In this document: one piece after another, positions 18,042 through 30,702 of the stretch
Position numbering within the stretch: position 1 is the stretch's first letter
Layout: the number at the start of each line of letters is the position of its first letter
Source: Opitutaceae bacterium
GTDB taxonomy: Bacteria; Verrucomicrobiota; Verrucomicrobiia; Opitutales; Opitutaceae
NCBI GenBank assembly: GCA_014376585.1
Contig: JACMRG010000086.1
Location: 1-46,653, forward strand
Reading direction: 5' to 3'
DNA: 46,653 nucleotides
Notes under the pieces: model-generated
What the model was told of the DNA's origin: nothing
Database searches by the model: none
What the model saw: only the letters and a program-made list of their open reading frames with translations
Made by a program: the position numbers and the translations under genes

Positions 18042-19472
18042 TCAAGCGAGGGTCGCCGCCGGCGCGGCCTGCTCCCGTCGCGCCTTCAAGTCGGCCTCGA
18101 TAACAGTGACCCTGGCCTCATCGAGCGGATAAAAAAGCACGAGGACGATTGAGACGACGCCGATGGCCGCCGGGATCACGCTCATCAGCAAAACCAGGCC
18201 GTGCAGCGAGCCAGGCGTCTGCTCCACGTTGGGGACGAAGCCCACGCTGTGCATCAGGCCGAGCGCCACCCACGCGCCGATTGCCCAGCCCTGTTTCTGT
18301 GAAAAAATGGATACGGAAAAAACCAAGCCCGTGGCGCGCCGGCCCTTTTTCCACTCGGCGTAATCGGCCGTGTCGGCATACATCGCCCAGAGCAGTGCAC
18401 TGAGGGGACCGCCGGTGAGCGAGCCCAGCAGATTGATCCCGAAGATGAGCAGCAACTGGTCGGGTTGCAGAAAATAAAACGATGCGGTCGTCGCGATCGC
18501 CACGACGAACAGCGCGACGAAGGCCACCTTCCGCCCGACCATCCGCGCTACGAACGGCACGAGGATCACGCCGATGAGCGAGGCGAGCTGGCCGCTGGTG
18601 TTGAACACCGAGACGAGCCCCTCGAGGTGCCACTCCTGCGTGCCGCCGAACTTGGGCAGCCACGCGGGCAAGGTTAGCGTCTGCGTGCCGACATAATATT
18701 TGAAATAATGCACGGTCACGCTGCTCCGCACCGCCACGAAGAGGATGAAGGTGATCGTGGTCGCGAGGAGGATGAGCCACGGGCCGTTCGTCACCAGATC
18801 GCGCAGATCCTGAAGGACCGAGGTCTTCTGCGCCGGCGGTGGCAGGACGCGCTCGCGCGTGTTGAAAAATGTGATGAGGAAAAAAATCCCCGCCGCCACG
18901 CCGATCACCACGAACGAGAGTTGCCAGCCACGCGCGTCGTTGCCGGCGCCGAGGATTTTCGACATCGGGAGGAGCGTAGCCGAAACGATCATGCCGGCGC
19001 TAAAGGCGAACACGAACTTGATGGAGGAAAGCGTGGTGCGCTCGTTGGCGTTGGGCGTGATGACGCCGAGCATCGCCGTGTAGGGGATGTTGATCGCGGT
19101 GTAGAGCAGCATGAGCGCGTTATAGGTAACCCACGCCCAGATGAGTTTTCCCGAAGCCGCGAAATCGGGCACGGTGAAGGTGAGCACGCCCATCACGGCG
19201 AAGGGCACGCAGAACCAGAGCAGGTAGGGCCGGAATTTCCCCCAGCGGGTCTGCGTGCGGTCGGCGAGCATGCCCATGACCGGATCGAAAAACGCATCCA
19301 CGCTCCGGCTGAGGCCGATCATCGTGCCGGCGGCGACTGCGGCGATGCCGAACACGTCGGTGTAGAAATACGTCAGATACACCATGAACGTCTGCCAATA
19401 GAGCACGGAGGCGAGGTCGCCGAAACCGTAGGAGATTTTTTCGGAGAGCCGGAGTTTTTGGGTTTCGCTCAT
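18042..19472 (-). CDS. GPH-family sugar:cation symporter
   Basis: The 476-residue protein has about twelve membrane segments and the signature of glycoside-pentoside-hexuronide symporters (MelB/YicJ type): LSEKISYGFGDLASVLYWQTFMVYLTYFYTDVFG at the N-terminus, SVDAFFDPVMGMLADRTQTRWGKFRPYLLW with the DPxMGxxxDRTxTRWGKxRP motif, and ADTADYAEWKKGRRATGLVFS in the second half. It would import the di- or monosaccharides released by the adjacent glycosidases across the inner membrane with Na+ or H+. It lies 62 bases after the beta-mannosidase gene in the same direction, consistent with one transcript. Confidence 0.92.
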   Translation of the reverse strand: MSETQKLRLSEKISYGFGDLASVLYWQTFMVYLTYFYTDVFGIAAVAAGTMIGLSRSVDAFFDPVMGMLADRTQTRWGKFRPYLLWFCVPFAVMGVLTFTVPDFAASGKLIWAWVTYNALMLLYTAINIPYTAMLGVITPNANERTTLSSIKFVFAFSAGMIVSATLLPMSKILGAGNDARGWQLSFVVIGVAAGIFFLITFFNTRERVLPPPAQKTSVLQDLRDLVTNGPWLILLATTITFILFVAVRSSVTVHYFKYYVGTQTLTLPAWLPKFGGTQEWHLEGLVSVFNTSGQLASLIGVILVPFVARMVGRKVAFVALFVVAIATTASFYFLQPDQLLLIFGINLLGSLTGGPLSALLWAMYADTADYAEWKKGRRATGLVFSVSIFSQKQGWAIGAWVALGLMHSVGFVPNVEQTPGSLHGLVLLMSVIPAAIGVVSIVLVLFYPLDEARVTVIEADLKARREQAAPAATLA

Positions 19473-19533
19473 CAGGTTCGGGGTTGGGGTAAGCAGGAGC
19501 CGGGCGGCCGGGGCGGAAAAGGGGTTCGCGCCG

Positions 19534-22014
19534 TCAGTAGCTATCGACCAGCGAACGATACGAGACCGCTCGCTGCAATTTTTTCAGAGTCTGTGGTTGG
19601 GCGAGTTCCAAAGTGATCGTCTTGGCCTCATCCGGATAGAGTTCGAAATAATTGTCGCTCGCGAGGTAGGTAATGCCAGGCAGATCGAAGGCGAGGCGAT
19701 GCTGAAATCCCGTCGATAGGAAGGTCGCCGTCGCCCGTCGCGGTGACTCCACGTGAAACGTCGCCGTCGTCTTCGGCTTCGGTAAATCGAGGAACCGCGG
19801 CGCGGTCAGAAACACCGTATCCTCACTCACGCAGCGGCCGTCGAGGTCGAGCGCGATGCGCAGGTAGAGATGATCGCAGCCGTGTTTCGCCAGCGGCTGG
19901 GCGAGGTTGAGGGTTTTCTGGCGCACGCTTTCGCCCGGACGCAGTGCGACCCGTTCCCGCCCGCTCAACAGCACGCGACCATCGAGGTGAAACAGATCCC
20001 ACCGCAGCTCCCCTGCGCCGCGCTCGGGCGCGTCATAAACCGTGTAGAGGTGAACCGCGCGCACCGTGCTCCGGCGGTAATTACCGATGATGGCCGTCTC
20101 GCCTCCGGGCACGTGCGCGGCCACGAGTGCGGGGGCGAAAAAGCGCCGCGCGGCGTGGTGCAACGCGCGCCAACGGCCGGTGAACTCGATGGAGCTCCAC
20201 GAAGCGACGGGCCAGCAGTCGTTGAGCTGCCAGTAGAGCGCGCCCATGCAGTGCGGCATCAACCGGCGGTAGTGCTCCACGCCGGTCTGCATGCAATACG
20301 CCTGGTTAAGCTGCGAAAGGTAGATGAGGTCGGCCTGCGATTTCGGGAAACGGTAGCGCCGCGACACGTAGTCCAGAATGACCTGGTTGCCGCCGCGATT
20401 TTTCTGATGGTTCTCCATCGCGGGGCCGAAGACGTTGTCCGCTCCGGTCGCGCAAAACGTGGCCTGAGTCTCGGGCGAACTGTAACTCTGCATGCCGAAC
20501 TCGGAGACAAAGCGGAAGCGCCAGCGCTCGTAATCTTTTACCGGATTCCGCCGGTGCCAGACATCCCAGAAATGGGTGTCGCCGCGTTTTTCGCCGGCGG
20601 CGTGGTCGTGCCCGTGATCGCCGTCGCCGCGGTATTGCGACGAGGGCCAGTAATCCGTCACGCCGTCGTGCTGCGCGACGGCGGCGGGCAACAGCCGGTG
20701 AAAGAGCGCGTCGTAGTCGCGCCGGCGCTTCGGCTCGCGCAGCAGCTCGACATTGAGCTGCTCGATCTCGTTGTTGCCGCACCAGAGCGCGAGACAGGCG
20801 CGGTGCCGCAGCCGGCGCACCTGCTGCCCGGCCTCGGTGCGCACGCTGCGCCGGAACGCGGCGTCGCCGGGATACAGCGAGCACGCGAACATGAAATCCT
20901 GCCACACGAGCAGCCCGAGCTGGTCGCACACGTCGTAGAATTCCTCACTCTCGTAGATGCCGCCGCCCCACACGCGGATCATGTTCATGTGCGCGGCGGT
21001 CGCACTGCGCAGGTCGCGCGCATATTGCTCGCGGGTGAGCCCAGCGACGAAGCTGTGCGCCGGAATCCAGTTGGCGCCCTTCGCGAAGATCGCGCGGCCA
21101 TTGACGACAAATTGAAACGTCTCGCCGGCGGCATCGGCGTGCCGGTCGAGTTTAATGGTGCGCAGACCGAGGCGGCGCACCCAGCGCCCGAGGCGGCTGC
21201 CGTCGGCGCGGAGCACTTCGATCTGGAGCGTGTAGAGCGGCTGCGCGCCTTGGCCGTGCGGCCACCAGAGTTGCGGATGCTCGATGCTGATCTGCGGCCC
21301 GACGCCCTCGGCGATCAGGAGCGAGCCGAGCGTGAGGCGCCAGTGGAGGCCGGCCTTGGGCTCCGGCCGGGCGAGTTCCGGTGCGAGCGCAAGGGTGACG
21401 CCGCCATCGGCCGCGTGGTGTTGGGTGACGCGCACACTTTCGAGCCGGTTGCCCGTCCACGCTTCAAGCCGAAGATCGCGCCAGATGCCGGCGGTGACGA
21501 AGCGCGGACCCCAGTCCCAGCCAAACTGCGAGGCCTGTTTGCGGATGACTTGGGAGCGGCCGACCGGGTCGTTGAACTCCACGGGCCGGTGACCGCGGCG
21601 ATGCGTGCGGATGTAATCCAACGCGCTGCCGAAGCAGATCGTGAGCTCGTTGCGGCCGATGCGCAGGTGCGATTTCACGTCCCAGCGGTAGCCAGTAAAC
21701 ATGTTCTCGGTGCGCGCGATCTCCACGCCGTTGAGCTGCACGGTGGCGACGGTATCGAGGCCGTCGGCGACGAGTTCGACCACCTTCTCCGCGAGCAGGC
21801 CGGCGGTGACGTTGAAAGCCGTGCGGTATTCCCAGTCGCGCGCCTCGATCCATTGTAGCGCGGTCTCATTGGTCCCGTGAAACGGATCGGGGATCAGTCC
21901 GAGGCGCCGCAGATCGGTGTGCACGCAACCCGGCACAACCGCCGCGCGCCAGGAAGCGCGCGCCGTGGCGTCACGAAATTCCCACGGGGTCGTGGCGAGG
22001 GTGAGCGATTGCAT
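19534..22014 (-). CDS. Beta-mannosidase, glycoside hydrolase family 2
   Basis: The 826-residue enzyme matches the GH2 beta-mannosidase subgroup: an N-terminal jelly roll (WEFRDATARASWRAAVVPGCVHTDL, RKQASQFGWDWGPRFVTAGIWRDLRLEAW), an immunoglobulin-like middle, and a TIM barrel with FAKGANWIPAHSF, IRVWGGGIYESEEFYD and LLVWQDFMFACSLYP. The acid/base is E416 in WCGNNEIEQ and the nucleophile E505 in VSEFGMQS. It removes terminal beta-mannose residues from oligosaccharides. I start it at the ATG at 22014, because the open frame further upstream has no coding look. No signal peptide is seen, so it acts in the cytoplasm after import. A His/Asp-rich insertion (DGDHGHDHAAGEKRGDTHFW, about 464-483) lies between the two catalytic residues. 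Confidence 0.92.
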   Translation of the reverse strand: MQSLTLATTPWEFRDATARASWRAAVVPGCVHTDLRRLGLIPDPFHGTNETALQWIEARDWEYRTAFNVTAGLLAEKVVELVADGLDTVATVQLNGVEIARTENMFTGYRWDVKSHLRIGRNELTICFGSALDYIRTHRRGHRPVEFNDPVGRSQVIRKQASQFGWDWGPRFVTAGIWRDLRLEAWTGNRLESVRVTQHHAADGGVTLALAPELARPEPKAGLHWRLTLGSLLIAEGVGPQISIEHPQLWWPHGQGAQPLYTLQIEVLRADGSRLGRWVRRLGLRTIKLDRHADAAGETFQFVVNGRAIFAKGANWIPAHSFVAGLTREQYARDLRSATAAHMNMIRVWGGGIYESEEFYDVCDQLGLLVWQDFMFACSLYPGDAAFRRSVRTEAGQQVRRLRHRACLALWCGNNEIEQLNVELLREPKRRRDYDALFHRLLPAAVAQHDGVTDYWPSSQYRGDGDHGHDHAAGEKRGDTHFWDVWHRRNPVKDYERWRFRFVSEFGMQSYSSPETQATFCATGADNVFGPAMENHQKNRGGNQVILDYVSRRYRFPKSQADLIYLSQLNQAYCMQTGVEHYRRLMPHCMGALYWQLNDCWPVASWSSIEFTGRWRALHHAARRFFAPALVAAHVPGGETAIIGNYRRSTVRAVHLYTVYDAPERGAGELRWDLFHLDGRVLLSGRERVALRPGESVRQKTLNLAQPLAKHGCDHLYLRIALDLDGRCVSEDTVFLTAPRFLDLPKPKTTATFHVESPRRATATFLSTGFQHRLAFDLPGITYLASDNYFELYPDEAKTITLELAQPQTLKKLQRAVSYRSLVDSY

Positions 22015-22117
22015 GGGGCAAAAGGGGCGAAGCGGACTTTGCTGACTGCGGGCACTTGCGGGGTAACAAGCGCCCGATTTTTTTGCCGGAGCGAAGGCGG
22101 TTGATGAAGAGATTAAA

Positions 22118-23482
22118 CTAGTGGAGTCCGGCACCGCCGGAGCGGATGAGTTCACGATACCAATGGAAGGAATCTTTCGGCGTGCGCTGCTGCGTCTGGA
22201 AATCGACATGCACGAGGCCGAAGCGGTCTTTGTAGCCTTCGGTCCACTCGAAGTTGTCCATGATCGACCAATAAAAATAACCGTTCACCGGCACGCCCTC
22301 GTCCACGGCGCGACGGATGGCGCGGAGGTAGCGCGCCATGAAATCAATGCGCTGCGGATCGCGCACGCGGCCGTCGAGCTGGACGAAATCGGTCTGGCAG
22401 TAGCCGTTCTCCGTAAACACGAGCGGCAGGCCGTAACGCTCGGTCTGAAAACGCGCCGCCCAATAAGCCGCGTCGGGCGCGACCGCGAGCCACGACAAAC
22501 TGCCGCGCGGATCGCCGATGCCCCAAGCGCCGGGGACCTTTTCCGGGTTGCCCTGCGCATCGGCACGCACCGGCCAGCCGGAGTAGCAGTTGTAAGCGCT
22601 GAAGTCCGTCTTCTGCGCGATGAGCTGCATGTCCGCCGCCTCGATACACGGGAGATCAGCCTCGAAGACGATCAGGCCATCCGCCGGATAATGCCCGAGC
22701 ACGACCGGGTCCGCCCACCACGCGAGGTTGGCCAGCGTGCGCTCCGTGCAGGCAAAGTAATCGCGGCGCGCCGCCTCGATGTCGCGCGGTGCGGCGGTCG
22801 CGGGAATGCGCTCGCGCGAGGTGTGCGCGATGGCGATCTCGACCGGGCCCGCGCAACCCGCCCGCAGCGCCTGCACGCCGCGCCCGTGCGCCATGAGCAG
22901 ATGGTGCGCACCGAGCAGACAGTCGGCGAAGGGCAGCTTCAGGCCCGGCGCGAATTTCCCCTCGTGATGGCCGAGGCCCATGATCACCGGCGGTTCGTTG
23001 AACGTGATCCAGTGTTTCACGCGGTCGCCGAGTTGCCCCGCCATGATCGCCGCGTAATCGCCGAACCACTCCACGAGGTCGCGGTTGAGAAACCCGCCGC
23101 GCTCCTGCAACGCCTGCGGCAGATCCCAGTGGTAGAGCGTGACCCACGGCGTGATCCCCGCCGCCAGCAGCGCGTCGATGAGCTGGTCGTAGAAGGCGAG
23201 GCCCTTGGTGTTGGGCGCGCCCGTGCCGTCGGGTTGGATGCGGGGCCACGCGATCGACAGCCGGTAGGCTTTCAGCCCGAGCTCGCGCATGAGCGCCACA
23301 TCTTCGCGCCAACGATGATAGTGGTCGCACGCGGTGTTGCCGTTGTGATTCTCGAAAATTTTCCCCGGCTGCTGGGCAAACACATCCCAGATCGACGGCC
23401 CCCGACCCTCCTCATCCCAAGCGCCTTCGATCTGATAAGCGGCCGACGCGGCACCCCACGTGAAATCTTTGGGCAAAGGCAT
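22118..23482 (-). CDS. Beta-glucosidase-type glycoside hydrolase family 1
   Basis: The 454-residue enzyme is a full-length GH1 protein: FTWGAASAAYQIEGAWDEEGRGPSIWD at the N-terminus, the acid/base E163 in TFNEP and the nucleophile E358 in FTENG, with NGYFYWSIMDNFEWTEGYKDRFGLVHVDF before the end. GH1 covers beta-glucosidase, beta-galactosidase and beta-mannosidase activities. Next to a GH2 beta-mannosidase it may cleave mixed beta-glucosyl/mannosyl oligosaccharides such as those from glucomannan. The ATG at 23482 is the first gene of a five-gene same-strand run (GH1, GH2, symporter, regulator, receptor), with 103 bases before the next gene. There is no signal peptide. Confidence 0.92.
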   Translation of the reverse strand: MPLPKDFTWGAASAAYQIEGAWDEEGRGPSIWDVFAQQPGKIFENHNGNTACDHYHRWREDVALMRELGLKAYRLSIAWPRIQPDGTGAPNTKGLAFYDQLIDALLAAGITPWVTLYHWDLPQALQERGGFLNRDLVEWFGDYAAIMAGQLGDRVKHWITFNEPPVIMGLGHHEGKFAPGLKLPFADCLLGAHHLLMAHGRGVQALRAGCAGPVEIAIAHTSRERIPATAAPRDIEAARRDYFACTERTLANLAWWADPVVLGHYPADGLIVFEADLPCIEAADMQLIAQKTDFSAYNCYSGWPVRADAQGNPEKVPGAWGIGDPRGSLSWLAVAPDAAYWAARFQTERYGLPLVFTENGYCQTDFVQLDGRVRDPQRIDFMARYLRAIRRAVDEGVPVNGYFYWSIMDNFEWTEGYKDRFGLVHVDFQTQQRTPKDSFHWYRELIRSGGAGLH

Positions 23483-23586
23483 GGGGTGAAGGCGGGGGTA
23501 TCTCCGGCGCGACCAGGCCCGAAGCGAGCGTCACTATGACAAAAGAACCCGCCACCGGGAATGAGAGCCCTTGTCGCGCAGTTGAG

Positions 23587-23619
23587 AAAAAGGCCGGCCG
23601 GAAAAATCCGGCCGGCCTT
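23587..23619 (-). terminator. Rho-independent terminator of the BtuB-like receptor gene
   Basis: A long GC-rich stem (AAGGCCGGCCGGA pairing with TCCGGCCGGCCTT) with an A-rich loop is followed on the minus strand by TTTTT. It lies about 40 bases after the receptor's stop codon at 23660. Confidence 0.85.
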
Positions 23620-23659
23620 GATGATTAAAACGCTCAGCGTATTAAAACGCAGAAGCCGC

Positions 23660-25546
23660 TCAGAACTTCCACTCGACGCCACCGAAGGCACCGAACCCGA
23701 GCGAGGGATAGCCGTTCACCTGCTCGTAGTTCTCATCGAGCAGATTCTCGAGGCGGGCCTTGATCGCGAGGCGTTTGGTCACCTGCCACGCGGCGTAGAT
23801 GCGCGTGACGGTGTAGTCCTCTTGATCGACCTGCGCAAAGGTCCGCGCATTCACATCGCGGCGATGCGCCGCAAACGTCGTGCCCGCACCGGCGCTGATG
23901 CCGCTACCGAAATCGTGCCACGCATCGATGCTGCCGCTCTGACGCGGCCGGCGCAGCAGGCGCACGTTCGTCGTCTGGTTGAGGGCTTCGAGATAAGTGA
24001 AGCTCGCGCGCACTTCGGTGGCGCCGGGCAAGGTCGTCTTCGCGGAGAGCTCAGCGCCGCGCGTGCGGGCTTTCTGGATGTTTTCCACGCTGCGGAAATT
24101 CGCCGTGCTCGCGATCAGGTCCGTGTAGTCGGTGTTGAACCACGTCGCGCTCAACGTGCCGCGCTGGTTCGGCAGATAATAGTCCACGCCCGCATCCCAG
24201 CCCCGTGCGCGCTCGGCGCGGAGATTCGGATTGCCGGTGTAGAACGCGCTCTTGCCATACAGATCCAAAAAGCTCGGCGAGCGAAACGCCGTGCCGTAGC
24301 TCGTGCGAAGCTTGAGCGTTTTCGGCACCACGAGCCACGCCGCCGTCGCGCGGCCGGTGGTGGCGCGGCCGAACGTGTCAAAATCGTCGCTGCGCAGGCC
24401 GCCCGTGAGAAAAACCGTGTCGATGGGCGAATACTCGTCCTGCGCAAAGACCGCGAGCAGGCCCTGCTTTTTGTTGATGTCGCCGAAGCCGGTGTTGCGC
24501 GTGTGATTCGCCTCAGCGGTGAAGCCCGCCGTCATCTTGTTGCGCTCGATGCCCGTATAGGTCGTCTGCGCGTCGAGGACGGCGCGTCGATTTTTTACGA
24601 CGGTGACCGCGGTCGCGCGGCCCACGCGCGGGCTCTCCGCGACGAAGCGGCGATCCTGCACGCCCAACACCGCGTGCGCGGTCCAGGCATCGGCCAACTT
24701 CACGTCGGCGAACGCCGTCACGAGCACGTTCTCCTCCCGCGTGGTGTTGTCGGGATCGTTCGTGTAACGGTCGCCGGGGTCGCCATACACGCCGTGAAAC
24801 CAACGCGCCGTGCCACCGATGCTCACGCGCTCGTTGATCGTGCGGTCGAGCCGCAGCGTGGTCGTCGAAGAATCAAAATCGTTGTTCGCACGATCATTCT
24901 CCGTGTGTCCGCCGACGGCGGCGAAGTTATAGCTGTTGGCCCCGCTCGCGCCCTGCGCCGCAAGGGAACCTTGCACCGTGCCGAAGCTGCCGGCTTCCGC
25001 GGAAATACTCGCGCTCGGCGCGCCCGTGCCGCGCTGCGCGCGCAGCGAGATTACGCCGCCAATCGCCTCGCCGCCGTAGAGCGTGCTCTGCGGGCCATGC
25101 GCGATTTCGAGGCTGTCGCACGCCGAGACGCACGCGCCGCCGAGAAACACCTGGTAGTCGGTGTTGGGGTCGTTGAGGCGGATGCCATCGACGAGAAATA
25201 GCGTCTGGTTGGAGTTCGCGCCGCGCATGAAGAGCGACGCGAGCGCGCCGCCCGCCCCCGACGCGAAAAGCGGCGTGCCGCTATTGCCGCCGAGTGCGTC
25301 CTTCAAAGAGGTCTGCTGACGCCGCGCCAAGTCGGCTGCCGTGATTCGGTCCACGACGGTGCCCAGCGTGCTCGGGGCCGCCGGCGTGCGCGTGCCCGTC
25401 GTGACGAATGGCTCAAGTTGTGCCGGCGTGATTTGCGCGCAGACTTCAGCCGGCGTGATGGCGAGCGCCGTCGCGAGTGCTGCGAGCGCAGTGAATACGA
25501 ATCTGCTCCGACGCGTGAATCGCGCCGGCCGGTTGGAATATGTCAT
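23660..25546 (-). CDS. btuB: BtuB-like TonB-dependent cobalamin receptor
   Basis: The 628-residue outer-membrane protein has a signal peptide (FTALAALATALAITPAEVCAQ) and a plug starting PFVTTGTRTPAAPSTLGTVVDRITAADLARRQ. The plug includes FMRGANSNQTLFLVDGIRLNDP and HGPQSTLYGGEAIGGVISL, the hallmark order of BtuB-type receptors. The barrel ends in GGVEWKF with a terminal aromatic residue. Length and plug match cobalamin receptors (about 600 residues). The strongest functional evidence is the cobalamin riboswitch in its leader at about 25690-25945. The ATG at 25546 is the first coding-like start. The gene is divergent from metH, a B12-dependent enzyme. Confidence 0.9.
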   Translation of the reverse strand: MTYSNRPARFTRRSRFVFTALAALATALAITPAEVCAQITPAQLEPFVTTGTRTPAAPSTLGTVVDRITAADLARRQQTSLKDALGGNSGTPLFASGAGGALASLFMRGANSNQTLFLVDGIRLNDPNTDYQVFLGGACVSACDSLEIAHGPQSTLYGGEAIGGVISLRAQRGTGAPSASISAEAGSFGTVQGSLAAQGASGANSYNFAAVGGHTENDRANNDFDSSTTTLRLDRTINERVSIGGTARWFHGVYGDPGDRYTNDPDNTTREENVLVTAFADVKLADAWTAHAVLGVQDRRFVAESPRVGRATAVTVVKNRRAVLDAQTTYTGIERNKMTAGFTAEANHTRNTGFGDINKKQGLLAVFAQDEYSPIDTVFLTGGLRSDDFDTFGRATTGRATAAWLVVPKTLKLRTSYGTAFRSPSFLDLYGKSAFYTGNPNLRAERARGWDAGVDYYLPNQRGTLSATWFNTDYTDLIASTANFRSVENIQKARTRGAELSAKTTLPGATEVRASFTYLEALNQTTNVRLLRRPRQSGSIDAWHDFGSGISAGAGTTFAAHRRDVNARTFAQVDQEDYTVTRIYAAWQVTKRLAIKARLENLLDENYEQVNGYPSLGFGAFGGVEWKF

Positions 25547-25689
25547 GGGTGTCTGCTTTCCTAGTCAGGCAAGAGCAGGCGCACCCCGCCGTTTTTATAA
25601 AAAACGGCGCGGCCGTGACCACTCTCACGCTTCATTTTGCGATGAAGATTTCGCGAACCACCGCGCGCAATCGCGGCGGACGCGTGAGC

Positions 25690-25945
25690 TTTCTGGGACC
25701 AGATATTCGGACTCCGCATGTGTCGTCGCGTCGCCGCGCAAGCCTTTCGGCCCGCCCGACGGGACTGTTCCTCCCCCCTCGCCTTCACCGGGACGAGCGC
25801 CCCGATTGACTTTGCCCAGAGCCGCCTGACGGACGGCCCGGTGTGGGTTTGTGATGCGATACCGCAGCGCAACTGTGGCCGGTTTTCACGGCCTTCCCTG
25901 TTTCCCGGAAATTTCAAAAGAACGTCAGGCGCGCCCACCGTCCTC
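25690..25945 (-). ncRNA. Cobalamin riboswitch in the btuB leader
   Basis: On the minus strand the leader contains the conserved core in order: AACAGGGAAGGCCGTGAAAACCGG (about 25881-25904), ACAGTTGCGCTGCGGT beside it (25860-25875), an AACAGTCCCGTCGGGCGGG region (25750-25768), and the B12-box-like GGAGTCCGAATATCTGGTCC (25697-25716). These correspond to the GGGAA...GGTGAAAAtCCgg, GCaACTGt and AGtCcGAagACCTGcc elements of the cobalamin class. It lies 145 bases upstream of the receptor start, so bound cobalamin would repress expression, probably at translation. The exact 5' limit is estimated. Confidence 0.85.
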
Positions 25946-25978
25946 GGCCCACTTGGTTAATCAAGCTTAAACATATCA

Positions 25979-25994
25979 ACACATGACGATGTGT
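25979..25994. promoter_or_regulatory. Inverted repeat upstream of metH, candidate operator
   Basis: A perfect 6-bp inverted repeat with a 4-base gap (ACACAT-GACG-ATGTGT) lies 48 bases before the metH start, and a further ATGTGT follows at 25997-26002. Methionine-cycle repressors of several families use such short palindromes upstream of metH. No matching repressor gene is in the window, so the regulator is unknown. Confidence 0.4.
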
Positions 25995-26041
25995 AGATGT
26001 GTAGCCTTGCCAACTCATCCTCCCGTCCTAGGTTCCATTCT

Positions 26042-29911
<3,870 letters not shown>

Positions 29912-29961
29912 CGCCTGCGCCGCCGGAACTCGCATTAACTTGAATTCCACATTCGGAGTGG

Positions 29962-30100
29962 AACCACAGAGGCACAGAGAGCACCGGGAAACCCGCTTCT
30001 CAAAAATAAAGAGCCGACAGAGAGGTCGTCTGGCGGGTGGAGCTGTCTTTTCAGGGATTTCTCCGTCTTCCGCTCTCTGTGCCTCCGTGCCTTTGTGGTT
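29962..30100. repeat. Long imperfect inverted repeat, dispersed type
   Basis: The left arm AACCACAGAGGCACAGAGAGC (29962-29982) and the right arm GCTCTCTGTGCCTCCGTGCC... to GTGGTT (30072-30100) are reverse complements, the right arm carrying an 8-base extra unit (CACGGAGG type). The arms enclose about 90 bases. CACAGAGGCACGGAG-type units are a widely scattered intergenic repeat in several bacterial phyla, often mistranslated as NHKGTEAQR-like peptides. It sits between metH and the next gene and could also act as a transcript end. Confidence 0.7.
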
Positions 30101-30117
30101 CAACTGCGGTTTTTAAG

Positions 30118-30702
30118 ATGAAATACCTCGGTGAAATCGCGCGCCTCCAGATTCAACGCGGCGGCCTGACCATCGGCTCCGGCCCCACCCGCTACTTCGA
30201 CCCGGCAGCGCTGCTCGTTGTCGATGAAATGTTTCTCACTACAGGCGGAGCGTGCGCCCCGGCGGCGGACGACAGCTGCCTCTTGGATGTGCATCACGCC
30301 GCCCACCCGTTCACGCGCAGCCGCTGTGAAAACACGCTCTGCTTCGGTTTCTCCCGTCACTACGACGCCCTGCGCGCCCGCTTCGGCGAGTCCTTCACGT
30401 TCGGGTGCGCCGCCGAAAACATCATCATCGACGGTCCCGCGCCGCGCATAACCCAGGCCGACGTCGCCGCCGGGCTCATCATCGAAACCGCCGACGGCCC
30501 CGCGCCCCTCAGCAACGTCGTCGTGGCCGCACCCTGCATGCCCTCCAGCAAGTTCGCCCTGCGCGAGCCCGCCGCCTCCACCGAAGCGATCAAGTCCGCG
30601 ATGCAATTCATGGATCACGGCATACGCGGATTCTACTGCAACTTCACAGGCCCCAAGGCCGTGACGATCTGCCGCGGCGCCAAGGTTTACGCCTCCGTCT
30701 GA
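30118..30702 (+). CDS. Hypothetical protein, possibly MOSC-fold
   Basis: The 194-residue protein starts at the ATG at 30118. Features that recall MOSC sulfur-carrier domains are an early acidic hydrophobic strand, HPFTRSRCENTLCFGFSRHYDALRARFGESFTFGCAAENIIIDG in the middle, and a late PCMPSSKFAL with a candidate reactive cysteine (NVVVAAPCMPSSKF). A further cysteine lies in RGFYCNFTG near the end. MOSC proteins handle sulfur or molybdenum cofactor sulfuration. The match is by pattern only, and key spacing could not be checked. It is convergent with the XRE-ImmA gene, the two stop codons being adjacent. Confidence 0.6.
   Translation: MKYLGEIARLQIQRGGLTIGSGPTRYFDPAALLVVDEMFLTTGGACAPAADDSCLLDVHHAAHPFTRSRCENTLCFGFSRHYDALRARFGESFTFGCAAENIIIDGPAPRITQADVAAGLIIETADGPAPLSNVVVAAPCMPSSKFALREPAASTEAIKSAMQFMDHGIRGFYCNFTGPKAVTICRGAKVYASV

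Noticed and set aside
19870-21858. 662-codon open frame antisense to the GH2 gene
   Set aside because: A shadow of the beta-mannosidase; no start signal and no recognisable motif.
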